Shown here one piece after another: positions 35,530 through 45,033 of a stretch of 64,000 nt of DNA. How positions within the stretch are numbered: the stretch's first letter is position 1; each line of letters opens with the position of its first letter. The translations under genes were made by a program, and so were the position numbers. A model generated the notes under the pieces. It worked only from the letters and a program-made list of their open reading frames with translations. It was not told the origin of the DNA and made no database searches. Source of the stretch: Pseudomonadota bacterium (GTDB lineage Bacteria; Pseudomonadota; Gammaproteobacteria; Burkholderiales; Rhodocyclaceae); assembly GCA_018241665.1 (NCBI GenBank), contig JAFEDK010000012.1, forward strand, positions 1-64,000, given 5' to 3'.

Positions 35530-36528
35530 TCACCTGCCAAGCACTACGCCCTCAAGCACCCGATTGACCTCCAGCATGGCCAGACACGCCCTTGTGCGGC
35601 GGTCATCGGAAGCAGAGGCACCGCAGGCCCGCAACTCCCGACACGCGTCCAAGGCCAGGGTCCGGCCCCGTTCCGGGTCCTGAACGACCTCGATGGGCAG
35701 GTCTGCCAGGCACTGAGCCAGCCGCCCCGCCAGATCACGATCCATGGGCAGGGCAGCCAGCACCTGCTCGCTGGGCTGGAAACCGGCGGTACACGTCAAC
35801 GCGATCATGTAATTGGTGGCGGACTGCAGGCACACCGCGCCCTCCGCAGTCACCGTGAGCAAGGGAAAATAAGGCGCGAGGGATGGCAACACGTGGTTGG
35901 GAAAGGCCCGCGCCCCCCAATAACGCGCAGCCACCCGGCCGAAGTGCTCGAAATCCTCGATCGGCACAAAACGCGCCTGCTCCAGCGGCAGGATCTCCAC
36001 GGGTGGCTTGGTCGGCACCACGGTGTCGTTGGACGCATCGATATAGAGCGTGCCTGCCAGGAAGGCATTCTGAAAATATTCGCCCCGCAGGTCTCCCCAC
36101 ACTTGCCGGAAACGCCCCCCATTGGCCAGGAATGCCGCCAGTGCCGCATACCCCTGTGCAGCCAGGGGCGGCAAGGAAACCGGCTGCAAGCGCTGCAGGG
36201 CGTTCTGCACCGCCTGGGAAATCTCCAGGCACCACCCCAGCGGATAAGGCTTGCCGTCCTTGCCCGGCCCCGCTTGACGCAAGGCCGGGTCGATCTGGCC
36301 CCGCAGCAAGCGGAACAGCGCCTCCAAAGCGGGCAGCACCGGCAGCAGGAAGCGCTCGGTCAGGAGCTGCTCGGCCTCCTTGTCGAGCACACGGGGCTCA
36401 TTTGGCAACAACGGCCGAGGTGCCTGGTCGGGGGCAAGGAGCGCAGCCCCAGCCATCACGTCGGCGGCCATATAAATAGAGTTACAAACATCTTCACCAC
36501 CGTAACCAATGTCACAATCCGGCGCCAT
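35530..36528 (-). CDS. Unknown protein, soluble, 332 residues
   Basis: I do not recognise this protein. It has no signal peptide or membrane helix. Readable segments are LDKEAEQLLTERFLLPVLPALEALFRLL, GGRFRQVWGDLRGEYFQNAFLAGTLYIDASNDTVVPTKPPVEILPL and AARYWGARAFPNHVLPSLAPYFPLLT, then a Cys-containing C-terminal helix-rich part. The ATG could also be 36471 (MAADVMAGAALL), because the first 19 residues look like promoter-region translation. It is divergent from cysC and the surface-protein genes (107 bases between starts) and may belong to that locus. Confidence 0.7.
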   Translation of the reverse strand: MAPDCDIGYGGEDVCNSIYMAADVMAGAALLAPDQAPRPLLPNEPRVLDKEAEQLLTERFLLPVLPALEALFRLLRGQIDPALRQAGPGKDGKPYPLGWCLEISQAVQNALQRLQPVSLPPLAAQGYAALAAFLANGGRFRQVWGDLRGEYFQNAFLAGTLYIDASNDTVVPTKPPVEILPLEQARFVPIEDFEHFGRVAARYWGARAFPNHVLPSLAPYFPLLTVTAEGAVCLQSATNYMIALTCTAGFQPSEQVLAALPMDRDLAGRLAQCLADLPIEVVQDPERGRTLALDACRELRACGASASDDRRTRACLAMLEVNRVLEGVVLGR

Positions 36529-36635
36529 GGCTCCACTGGCGGCGCTGGGCCGCCATGGTAGCGTGCGACGCGTCTGTCGCGGGCCACGGCCCCGGCACCC
36601 GACTCAATCAGAACACAACCCGACACTCCATCCGG

Positions 36636-37160
36636 ATGGCTGCTCCACCGCATATCTACTGGATTACCGGCCTGCCCGCAGCCGGCAAGACCACGCTCGC
36701 CGCAGCCCTGGCCGCCGCCCTCAAGGATAGCGGGCGACAGGCCGTTGTTCTCGACGGTGATGAACTGCGCAAAGGGCTGTGTGCCGACCTGGGGCTGTCG
36801 GCCGCCGACCGCAGCGAGAACATCCGGCGCGCCGGCGAAGTTGCCCGGCTGATGTGGAGCGCGGGCCTCGACGTGGTGTGTGCGTTCGTCTCCCCCTTCC
36901 GAATTGACCGTCTGCGGGCCAGAAACCGCGTCCCCGCGGGGCAGTTCATCGAGATCCACCTGAGCACGCCCCTGGAGGAATGCATGCGACGCGACCCGAA
37001 AGGCCTGTACGCCAAAGCCCGGGCCGGCGAGATCCAGGGCCTCACCGGCTGGGACGATCCTTACGAGCCTCCCGAGGAGCCCGAATTCCGCTTTGACACC
37101 CGCCACCTGGACACTGCAGAAATCGCCCGCCAGGTCGTAAACCACCCGCACAACACCTAG
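36636..37160 (+). CDS. cysC: Adenylylsulfate (APS) kinase
   Basis: Phosphorylates APS to PAPS, the sulfate donor for sulfotransferases. The 174-residue protein has the P-loop GLPAAGKTT (family GLSGxGKST), the DGDELRKGLCADLGLSAADRSENIRRAGEVARL block, and RRDPKGLYAKARAGEIQGLTGWDDPYEPP, which is diagnostic. ATG 36636 gives the usual N-terminus IYWITGLPAAGK. ATP sulfurylase and PAPS reductase genes are absent, so this is a stand-alone copy placed 12 bases before a TIGR03032-type gene and the surface protein. That suggests PAPS supply for a sulfation reaction rather than assimilation (inference). Confidence 0.92.
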   Translation: MAAPPHIYWITGLPAAGKTTLAAALAAALKDSGRQAVVLDGDELRKGLCADLGLSAADRSENIRRAGEVARLMWSAGLDVVCAFVSPFRIDRLRARNRVPAGQFIEIHLSTPLEECMRRDPKGLYAKARAGEIQGLTGWDDPYEPPEEPEFRFDTRHLDTAEIARQVVNHPHNT

Positions 37161-37172
37161 CGTATCCATCCG

Positions 37173-38393
37173 ATGGCAGATCTACAGCTCAATGCCTGGA
37201 CACCGGCAGACCATCAGCGCAGCGGCTTCGACGAGGCCGGCGCATCGTCCCCGGAACTCCGTCGGGCCGCCGGCAAACCACAGCTCACCCCCTCCCCGGG
37301 GCTGGCCCGCTGGCTGGCCGAGTCGGGCGGCTCGCTGGCCTTTTCCACCTACCAGACCGGGCGCCTGTTCTTCCTCGGCAGCGAGCCGGACGGGAGCATC
37401 TACGCGCAGGAGCGGGTCGTCGGCACCGCCATGGGCCTGGCCATCGACCAGGACAAACTGTGGGTCGGCAACCGGGAACAGATCTGGCGCTTCTCCAACA
37501 CCGGTCCTGACGAAATCGCCGGCCAGCACTACGACGCAATCTACATGCCGCGCCAGGGCTACATGGTCGGCAACAGCAACACCCACGACGTGCTGGCCGA
37601 CGTGCATTTCCAGGGCGAGCACTACGCGTTCCTCTACGCCAACACCCAGTTCAGCTGCGTCGCCGCGCCTGACGAGCACTACACCTTCCGCCCGGTGTGG
37701 GTGCCGGACTTCATCAGCGTGCTGGCACCGGAAGACCGCTGCCACCTGAACGGTATCTGCGCCGTCGACGGCGAACTGGCCTACGCTACGATCTGCGGGC
37801 GCTTCGACACCCGCCTCGGCTGGAAGGGCGTCAAGAGCCATGGCGGCTGCGTGATCGACATGCGCAGCAACGAGGTGGTCTGCGAAGGCCTGTCGATGCC
37901 CCACTCACCACGCTGGCACGACGGCAAGCTGTGGCTCATCAACTCCGGCGAGGCCCAGTTGGGCTACGTGGATTTCGCCAGCAAGCGTTTCGTGCCGGTC
38001 GTCCTGTGCCAGGGCTTCGCCCGCGGCATCGCTTTCGTCGGCGATCACGCGGTGGTCGCTCTGTCGCGCCTGCGGCCGGACAAGAACGGACTGGTCGGGC
38101 AGATCAACCTGGCCCAGAAGCTCGAGGACCATGGTTTCTACCAGCGCTGCGGCCTGCTGGTCTTCAACCTCGGCACCGGTCAGCTGGACCACTGGCTGAC
38201 CATCGAAGGCCAGGTCACCGAGACCTACGACGTCGCCTTCCTGCCCGGCATCCGCAAGCCCTACACCCCCGGCTTCCGCGAGCCCGAACAGCACCAGTGG
38301 CGCATGCACCTGCCCGACGGCCCTTGGAAAGCCGCGCCCAAGCCGGCCCCGGACTTTCCCGGCTGGCAACCGCAGAACAAGCCCCGCACCTGA
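37173..38393 (+). CDS. TIGR03032-type protein of unknown function
   Basis: A 406-residue cytoplasmic protein without signal peptide. Conserved-looking blocks are FSTYQTGRLFFLG, RVVGTAMGLAIDQDKLWVGNREQIWRF, NTHDVLADVHF, TQFSCVA, APEDRCHLNGICAVDGELAYATICG and GLSMPHSPRWHDGKLWLINSGEAQLGY. These match my recollection of the TIGR03032/DUF4915 family, probably a beta-propeller-like fold. Function is unknown. The spacing (12 bases from cysC, 30 bases to the giant surface protein) argues for one operon, so a role in modifying, assembling or exporting that protein is a reasonable guess. Confidence 0.82.
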   Translation: MADLQLNAWTPADHQRSGFDEAGASSPELRRAAGKPQLTPSPGLARWLAESGGSLAFSTYQTGRLFFLGSEPDGSIYAQERVVGTAMGLAIDQDKLWVGNREQIWRFSNTGPDEIAGQHYDAIYMPRQGYMVGNSNTHDVLADVHFQGEHYAFLYANTQFSCVAAPDEHYTFRPVWVPDFISVLAPEDRCHLNGICAVDGELAYATICGRFDTRLGWKGVKSHGGCVIDMRSNEVVCEGLSMPHSPRWHDGKLWLINSGEAQLGYVDFASKRFVPVVLCQGFARGIAFVGDHAVVALSRLRPDKNGLVGQINLAQKLEDHGFYQRCGLLVFNLGTGQLDHWLTIEGQVTETYDVAFLPGIRKPYTPGFREPEQHQWRMHLPDGPWKAAPKPAPDFPGWQPQNKPRT

Positions 38394-38423
38394 CATTTTC
38401 CAACCTTCGACCCCAGGCACCCC

Positions 38424-41400
38424 ATGACCGAGAGCACCTCACCGATCCGCGAAGTCGTCATCGTCGACGCCAGCGTCAGCGACTGGAAAACCCTGACCGC
38501 CGGCATCAACCCGAACATCCCGGTCATCCTGCTGCCTGCCGGTGGCAACGGCCTGGAGTCGATTGCCGACGCCCTGTCGAGCTACGACACCCTCGACGCG
38601 GTGCACCTGGTCAGCCACGGCGGCACCGGCCGTCTCAGCCTGGGCGACCTGCAACTGACCAGCAACAACCTGGCGGCCCAGTCCGACGCCCTGAGCGCCA
38701 TCGCCAGCCACCTGACCCCGGACAGCGACCTGCTGCTCTACGGCTGCTCCGTCGCCGCCGGCGACAGCGGGCACGCCTTCGTAGATGCACTCTCCAGCGC
38801 GCTGAACGGCGCCGACATCGCCGCCTCCACCGACCGCACCGGCCCTCTGAGCCTGGGCGGCGACTGGGACCTGGAATACGCCGTCGGCGACATCGAGACG
38901 GTCCTGCCGTTTACGGTGCTGGGGATGGAGGGGATTGATGAGTGTTTGGGGTGTTATGCAGGAGTCTCGGGCCCAGGCATATCGGGCGATGATGGGAGTT
39001 GCGGAAAAACAAAAACAACAGCACCAACCGCGCCCACGATCACTGACGCCAACATTTCCATCATGTCGGCCGGAACAGGTACCTCAGGCGCATACAAAAT
39101 TGGTGATACGGTCACCGCCCGCTGGGACAACTCAGGTGCTGGTGACAACAATAGCTCTGTGTCCGTTGTGACGATGGACTTCAGCCCATTCGGTGGCGGC
39201 ACCGCAGTGGCGGCCACCAACAGCGGTGGTATATGGACTGCGTCATACACCATGGGAAGCGGGTCGATCGACCAAGCCAGTCGGAATGTGTCGGTCACCG
39301 GAAAGATTTCCTACAAGGAATACACAGACGGCTCGGGAAGCACCCTCTATGTCTCCGCAACGCGCGCCGATACCACCAACCTGACAGTGGACAACCAGGC
39401 CCCCACCGTCACGGACGCCAAGATCAGCATCAGCGGTGGCAGCGGCGCGGGCGGAGCCTACAAAATCGGTGACACCGTCACGGCCACCTGGAACAACACG
39501 GCTGGTGGCGATAACAACACCGATACGATCAGCGGGGTAACCGTCAATTTCAGCGCCTTTGGCGGCGGCAGCGCCGTCGCAGCCACCAACAGCAGCGGAA
39601 CCTGGACGGCCACCTACACCATCGTTGCCGGAGCCAACAGCGGCGCCAGCAAGAATATTTCTGTCACGGCCACGGACAACGCAGGCAACACAACAACCAC
39701 TGCCGACACCACCAATGCCGCGCTGGACAACCAGGCCCCCACCGTCTCCAGCGTCACCGTCCCAACCAATGCCACCTACACCGAAGGACAGAACCTCGAC
39801 TTCACAGTCACCTTCAGCGAGACGGTCACCGTCACGGGAACACCCCGGATCGCGCTGACTATTGGCTCCAGCACGGTGTATGCCACTTACCAATCCGGCT
39901 CCGGCAGCTCGGCCGTGGTGTTCCGATACACCGTCCAGACGGGTGACGCCGACGCGGACGGCATCACGATCGGCGCCCTCGGCCTCAATGGTGGCACGCT
40001 GCAAGATGCAGTGGGCAACAGCGCTACGCTGACATTGAACTCGGTGGGTGCAACGACTGGAGTTCTGGTGTCGGCACCAGCCAACACCTCTCCCACCATC
40101 TCCAACCTGAACGCCGACAGCGTCACATGGGCCGGCGTTGGCAATACGGTCGTACTCGATGCGGGTACCAATGCGTCCGTGAATGACGCCGAGCTTTCCG
40201 CCCTCAACGGCGGCAACGGCGACTGGGCGGGCGGCAGCCTGACGGTGCAGCACACCGGCACGGTGGTCTCTGCCGATAGCTTCGACTTCAATACTTCCGG
40301 GGCCCCATTCACGGTCAGCGGCAGCAACCTGCAAGCAGGTGGCCTCACCTTCGCCACCTTCTCCAATGGCGCAGGTGTACTCACCGTCAACTTCACCAGC
40401 TCGGGTACGGCGGCCACAACGGCGCTTGTCAATGCTATTGCCCAGAGCATCCTCTACCGCAACGACACTCCCGCGGGTGATGCGAACCTGCGCTTCACGC
40501 TCAGTGACGGCACAGGTTCAACCACCGCCGACGTCACGGTGAACAGCGACACCATCTACGTCACCAACACCACCGACACGGCCACCATCGACGTCAGCAA
40601 TGGCGTCAGCTTCAGCGAGGCGGTGGCAATTGCTGCGGCTGACAACACCGGCAGCCAGACGCTGATACTGGGTAGCACCTTTGCCAGTACAGGTACGACA
40701 CTGGCTGGCAATGTGTCGATCAGTGAAAGCCTGACGGTCAATACCGATGCGGTAGACAGCGGTACGACGCTGGCCGGCAACCAAATCACGCTTGGCAGCG
40801 GGACCGCGCTCACCGTAACCAACCAAGCGGGCAAGACAAGCACGATCAGCAGCGTCCTGGCTGGCAGTGGCGGACTGACAAAAACAGGTGCAGGCACCCT
40901 CACCCTGTCCGGGGCCAACACCTATACCGGCACTACGACGGTGTCGGCCGGCGGCCTGACCACGGGCGCAGCCAACGTGATTGCCGACACCAGTGCCGTC
41001 AGCGTGGCCTCGGGCGCCACCCTGACCCTCGGCGGCAACGAGACCGTCGGCTCCCTTGCCGGGGCCGGCACCGTCGCGCTGGGCGCCAACACCCTGACAA
41101 CCGGGGCAGACAACACCTCCACCGATTTCTCCGGCGTCATCAGTGGCACCGGTGGAATCGCCAAAACAGGATCGGGCACGTTCACCCTGTCCGGCAGCAA
41201 CACCTATAGCGGCACAACCACGATCAATGCCGGCACCCTGACAGCCAGCGGCGGAGCTGCCATCGCAGACACCAGCGCGGTGACGGTTGCGTCCGGCGCC
41301 ACGCTGACACTCTCTAACGATGAAACCGTGGGCTCGCTGGCCGGTGCAGGCGCGGTGACGCTGGGGACAAACACGCTCACCACAGGCGGCGCCAACACCA

Positions 41401-44400
41401 GCACCACCTTTTCGGGCGCCATCGGTGGAAGCGGTGGCTTGAGCAAGGCGGGTTCGGGCACGCTGACGCTGTCGGGTAGCAATACATACAGTGGCGCCAC
41501 CACGATTTCAGCGGGCACGCTCAGCATCACCAACCACACCACCATCTCGGGAAGTGGGCAAGTCACGCTGGATGGCGGCACGCTGAAGTTAACCGGCTCG
41601 GGGAGCGAGAATATTGTAGGCACGCTCTACGATAACCTCCCCAATGATGTCGTGATCGGCAGCGGTGGCGGAACCATCAATACGGCCTCGATGACGAGTG
41701 GCAGCCAATTGGCCTTGAAGGGCGCGCTGACCGGTTCAGGCACCTTGATCTCGACAGGCGGCGTTCTCAATCTTTGGGATGCCGACAACTTTCAAGGGAA
41801 TATTGTCGTTGCATCCGGCTTCGTGGAGGCCTTCGGTACCACAGGCTTTGGTCACGGCACGATCACTTTGAACACGGGCACGAAAGCGTGGGTCAGTGGC
41901 AACACCCGCAGCATCACCAACAACATCGTACTTGCCGGCGATGCCGCGCTTCATACGGACGCAGCAAGTTACCTGATGGCCGATGGGGCGGTCATCACCT
42001 TCTCGGGCAACATATCGGAAAGCGGCGGCGCCCGATCTCTTACTCTGCAGAATGACGACCCGTCCAACCACAACGCAATCATCCTTTCGGGGACCAATAG
42101 CTATTCAGGTAGCACGACCATCGCCGCCGACACCAAGGTTTCTGTCGCGGCAGACAACAATCTCGGGACAGGCGCCCTCTCGCTCGGTAGCAACGCCACG
42201 CTGTCCATCACCGGCTCCAGCACCATCGACAACGCCATCACGCTGGCGGGGAACGCCTCGATTGACGTTGGCGGCGTTGTAGCAGCAGAACTCTCGGGAA
42301 GCATTTCCGGTGCATCCAAGGCGTTGACCAAGACCGGTACTGGCACGCTGACCCTGTCGGGCAGCAACGCCTACACCGGTGCAACAACGGTATCGGCCGG
42401 CACCCTGAGCACCGGTGCCGCCAACGTGATTGCGGATGCCAGCGCCGTCGACGTGGCCTCGGGCGCCACCCTGACCCTCGGCGGCAACGAGACCATCGGC
42501 TCCCTCGCAGGGGCCGGCACCGTCGCGCTGGGCGCCAACACCCTGAGCACCGGGGGCGGCAACGCATCCACGACCTTCTCCGGCGTGATCAGCGGCTCCG
42601 GCGGACTCACCAAGACCGGCTCCGGCACCTTCACCCTGTCCGGGACCAATACCTATACGGGCGCTACAACAGTGTCGGCCGGCGGCCTGAGCACAGGCGC
42701 TGCCAATGTGATCGCCGACACCAGTGCTGTCAGCGTGGCCTCGGGCGCCACCCTGACCCTCGGTGGCAACGAGATCGTCGGCTCCCTGGCCGGCGCCGGG
42801 GCCGTGGCGCTAGGCGCCAGCACCCTGACCACAGGGGCGGACAACACGTCCACGAGCGTTTCGGGCGTCATCAGCGGCTCCGGCGGACTCACCAAGACTG
42901 GCTCGGGCACCCTCACCCTGTCCGGGGCCAACACCTATACCGGCACTACGACGGTGTCGGCAGGCGGCCTGACCACGGGCGCAGCCAACGTGATTGCCGA
43001 CACCAGTGCCGTCAGCGTGGCCTCGGGCGCCACCCTGACCCTCGGCGGCAACGAGACCGTCGGCTCCCTCGCCGGGGCCGGCACCGTCGCGCTGGGCGCC
43101 AACACCCTGACCACCGGGGGCGGCAACGCCTCCACGACCTTCTCCGGTGTGATCAGCGGCTCCGGCGGAGTCACCAAGACTGGCTCCGGCACCTTCACCC
43201 TGTCGGGCTCCAACACCTACATCGGCACCACGAGCGTCTCGAGTGGCACGCTGTCGATCGCAGCAGACGCCAACCTGGGGGCGGGCACCGTATCACTAAC
43301 CTCGGGCACAGCCCTGGATATCACCGACACGACGACCGTCGACAATGCGCTCGATCTTTCCGGAGCGGGCTATGCCACGCTCGATGTCGCAACTGGCCGT
43401 ACCGCAACGCTTTCTGGTCAGATTTCTGGCGCGCAAAAGCTCTACCTGACCCAAGCCGGAACCGTGGTTCTATCCAACACCGGCAACGAGACGGCGTGGT
43501 CCGGCGACATCGAAGTCCGCCAGGGCACCCTGTCGGTAGCCAGCGATGACGCCCTGAGCAGTGGCAGCATCCAGCTCAACAACGGCGCCTTCAGCATTTC
43601 CGGCACCACCACCATCGACAATGCCATCCAGCTATTGAACAGTGCCACCGTCCAGACCTCGGACAACGTCACGCTGTCCGGGGCCATTACGAACGGTGGC
43701 GGGCTGACCAAGGCGGGCAGTGGCGCCATCACGCTCGCCCACAGCGGTATCGTCGCCGATGCGGGTGCGACCACCGTCACTGCTGGCACCCTGGCCCTGC
43801 AGGGGGATGCCAACAACACCCTGACGGGCTACGACGGCCAGATCACGGTGAGCAGCGGCGCCAGCCTCGCCGGCTCCGACTGGCTGAACGACACGCTGAC
43901 GATTGCCGCCGGCGGCAAGCTGACCCTTGGCGTCACGGGCACCAACGACGGCGTCGGCCACTTCACAATCGACAGCGGCGCCAATCTCGTGTTGGGTGGC
44001 ACGCTGGAAATGAACGCCGCCGGCGCCTCGAGCTATGACCAGATCGTGGTGCAGAATGGCGCCGTAACGCTGACCGGCAGTACGCTGAGCTTCACGCTGA
44101 AGACCGGCTATGTACCCACCGTCGGCGACCACCTGACCCTCATCGACAACCAGGGCAGTTCGGCGGTCGTCGGGACCTTCAGCGGTTTGGCCGAGGGCAG
44201 CACGCTCACAGTGGGTAATGCGTCCTTCCAGATCAGCTATGTCGGCGGCACCGGCAACGACGTGGTATTGACGCGCCTTGCCCCGCCCGCAGATCCCCCG
44301 ACGCCAACGGTGCCGCCCCCGCAGCCCCCGGTCGAGCAGGACAACGACGGCGTATCCCCGACCATCGAAGACGCCGCACCTGGCCTACCCATTTCGAGCG

Positions 44401-44993
44401 GCAACAACACGCCGGTCGCCGGCGATGGCAACGGGGACGGGATCAAGGACAGCACCCAGTCCCAGGTCACTTCGGTGGTTTTCCTGAACACGCCCACCGC
44501 CGTTTCCAAGCCGGCAACGGCCCGGCCGGTCTATGTGACCCTCGTGGCGAGCAGTCAGGATGGCAAGGTCGACACCAGCACGCCGGCGGCGAACGCCACC
44601 ACCCTCAACAACGTCAAGCAGCTCGATGCACCGACCGATCTGCCAAGTGCCATCACGATGCCACTGGGCCTGATCAGTTTCAGCGCCAACGTCGCTGCGG
44701 CAAACACGACGGAGAGCTTCAGCCTGTACGTGGATTCCACCCTCGGGGTGAATGGCTACTGGAAAAAGAACACCGCCGGCACCTGGGTCAACCTGGCGAG
44801 CGAGGCCTACGGCGGCAAGATCGTCAGCGAAGGCGGCAAGCTGCGCCTGGACTTCCAGATCAAGGACGGCGGCGAGTTCGATGCGGACGGCAAGGCCGAT
44901 GGCGTCATCACCGATCCGGGCGCCGCGGCCTACATGCAGCTCTCCATTGTTGGCGTTCATGCCGATCTGCCGGCTGGCAGCTTCTGGTTCTGA
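38424..44993 (+). CDS. Giant repeat surface protein with DUF4347 head
   Basis: A 2,189-residue, Ser/Thr/Gly/Ala-rich protein with very few Cys, of the kind exposed on the cell surface. Residues 10-165 form a DUF4347 domain with His65 in LVSHGG and Cys108 in LLYGCSVAAG. Residues about 200-440 hold two Ig-like units (TDAKISISGG...AYKIGDTVTATW), followed by SVTVPTNATYTEGQNLDFTVTF. From about 800 to 1900 there are repeats of the autotransporter-associated strand type, GSGGLTKTGSGTLTLSGxNT. The end (about 2050-2189) resembles a choice-of-anchor U domain (DGGEFDADGKADGVITDPGAA). There is no N-terminal signal peptide and no C-terminal autotransporter barrel. Export is therefore open; type I secretion is typical for DUF4347 proteins but no transporter is in the window. 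Confidence 0.9.
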   Translation: MTESTSPIREVVIVDASVSDWKTLTAGINPNIPVILLPAGGNGLESIADALSSYDTLDAVHLVSHGGTGRLSLGDLQLTSNNLAAQSDALSAIASHLTPDSDLLLYGCSVAAGDSGHAFVDALSSALNGADIAASTDRTGPLSLGGDWDLEYAVGDIETVLPFTVLGMEGIDECLGCYAGVSGPGISGDDGSCGKTKTTAPTAPTITDANISIMSAGTGTSGAYKIGDTVTARWDNSGAGDNNSSVSVVTMDFSPFGGGTAVAATNSGGIWTASYTMGSGSIDQASRNVSVTGKISYKEYTDGSGSTLYVSATRADTTNLTVDNQAPTVTDAKISISGGSGAGGAYKIGDTVTATWNNTAGGDNNTDTISGVTVNFSAFGGGSAVAATNSSGTWTATYTIVAGANSGASKNISVTATDNAGNTTTTADTTNAALDNQAPTVSSVTVPTNATYTEGQNLDFTVTFSETVTVTGTPRIALTIGSSTVYATYQSGSGSSAVVFRYTVQTGDADADGITIGALGLNGGTLQDAVGNSATLTLNSVGATTGVLVSAPANTSPTISNLNADSVTWAGVGNTVVLDAGTNASVNDAELSALNGGNGDWAGGSLTVQHTGTVVSADSFDFNTSGAPFTVSGSNLQAGGLTFATFSNGAGVLTVNFTSSGTAATTALVNAIAQSILYRNDTPAGDANLRFTLSDGTGSTTADVTVNSDTIYVTNTTDTATIDVSNGVSFSEAVAIAAADNTGSQTLILGSTFASTGTTLAGNVSISESLTVNTDAVDSGTTLAGNQITLGSGTALTVTNQAGKTSTISSVLAGSGGLTKTGAGTLTLSGANTYTGTTTVSAGGLTTGAANVIADTSAVSVASGATLTLGGNETVGSLAGAGTVALGANTLTTGADNTSTDFSGVISGTGGIAKTGSGTFTLSGSNTYSGTTTINAGTLTASGGAAIADTSAVTVASGATLTLSNDETVGSLAGAGAVTLGTNTLTTGGANTSTTFSGAIGGSGGLSKAGSGTLTLSGSNTYSGATTISAGTLSITNHTTISGSGQVTLDGGTLKLTGSGSENIVGTLYDNLPNDVVIGSGGGTINTASMTSGSQLALKGALTGSGTLISTGGVLNLWDADNFQGNIVVASGFVEAFGTTGFGHGTITLNTGTKAWVSGNTRSITNNIVLAGDAALHTDAASYLMADGAVITFSGNISESGGARSLTLQNDDPSNHNAIILSGTNSYSGSTTIAADTKVSVAADNNLGTGALSLGSNATLSITGSSTIDNAITLAGNASIDVGGVVAAELSGSISGASKALTKTGTGTLTLSGSNAYTGATTVSAGTLSTGAANVIADASAVDVASGATLTLGGNETIGSLAGAGTVALGANTLSTGGGNASTTFSGVISGSGGLTKTGSGTFTLSGTNTYTGATTVSAGGLSTGAANVIADTSAVSVASGATLTLGGNEIVGSLAGAGAVALGASTLTTGADNTSTSVSGVISGSGGLTKTGSGTLTLSGANTYTGTTTVSAGGLTTGAANVIADTSAVSVASGATLTLGGNETVGSLAGAGTVALGANTLTTGGGNASTTFSGVISGSGGVTKTGSGTFTLSGSNTYIGTTSVSSGTLSIAADANLGAGTVSLTSGTALDITDTTTVDNALDLSGAGYATLDVATGRTATLSGQISGAQKLYLTQAGTVVLSNTGNETAWSGDIEVRQGTLSVASDDALSSGSIQLNNGAFSISGTTTIDNAIQLLNSATVQTSDNVTLSGAITNGGGLTKAGSGAITLAHSGIVADAGATTVTAGTLALQGDANNTLTGYDGQITVSSGASLAGSDWLNDTLTIAAGGKLTLGVTGTNDGVGHFTIDSGANLVLGGTLEMNAAGASSYDQIVVQNGAVTLTGSTLSFTLKTGYVPTVGDHLTLIDNQGSSAVVGTFSGLAEGSTLTVGNASFQISYVGGTGNDVVLTRLAPPADPPTPTVPPPQPPVEQDNDGVSPTIEDAAPGLPISSGNNTPVAGDGNGDGIKDSTQSQVTSVVFLNTPTAVSKPATARPVYVTLVASSQDGKVDTSTPAANATTLNNVKQLDAPTDLPSAITMPLGLISFSANVAAANTTESFSLYVDSTLGVNGYWKKNTAGTWVNLASEAYGGKIVSEGGKLRLDFQIKDGGEFDADGKADGVITDPGAAAYMQLSIVGVHADLPAGSFWF
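40893..41099 (+). repeat. Near-identical internal repeat block, copy 1
   Basis: About 207 bases of the surface-protein gene recur 2,013 bases (671 codons) downstream with only two to three mismatches seen. It encodes GTLTLSGANTYTGTTTVSAG and the following GLTTGAANVIADTSAVSVAS unit. Other copies in the gene (from about 42374 and 42640) are more diverged. Confidence 0.85.
42906..43112 (+). repeat. Near-identical internal repeat block, copy 2
   Basis: Matches the block at 40893-41099; differences noted are GGCC versus GGCA near the VSAG codons and CTTG versus CTCG near GSLAG. DNA identity this high, including silent positions, indicates recent duplication or gene conversion and a site where repeat number may vary. 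Confidence 0.85.
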
Positions 44994-45033
44994 CCCGCCA
45001 GCCCGAACATTCAAGACTCACCGGTTTCTGCCC

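Noticed and set aside
35419..36561. A 380-codon plus-strand frame opposite the unknown 332-residue gene
   Set aside because: His/Gln/Gly/Arg-rich shadow translation without start signal; the minus-strand frame has normal protein composition.
40850..43220. Regularly spaced repeats considered as a CRISPR array
   Set aside because: The repeats are in frame within one protein gene, of unequal spacing, and encode autotransporter-type strands.
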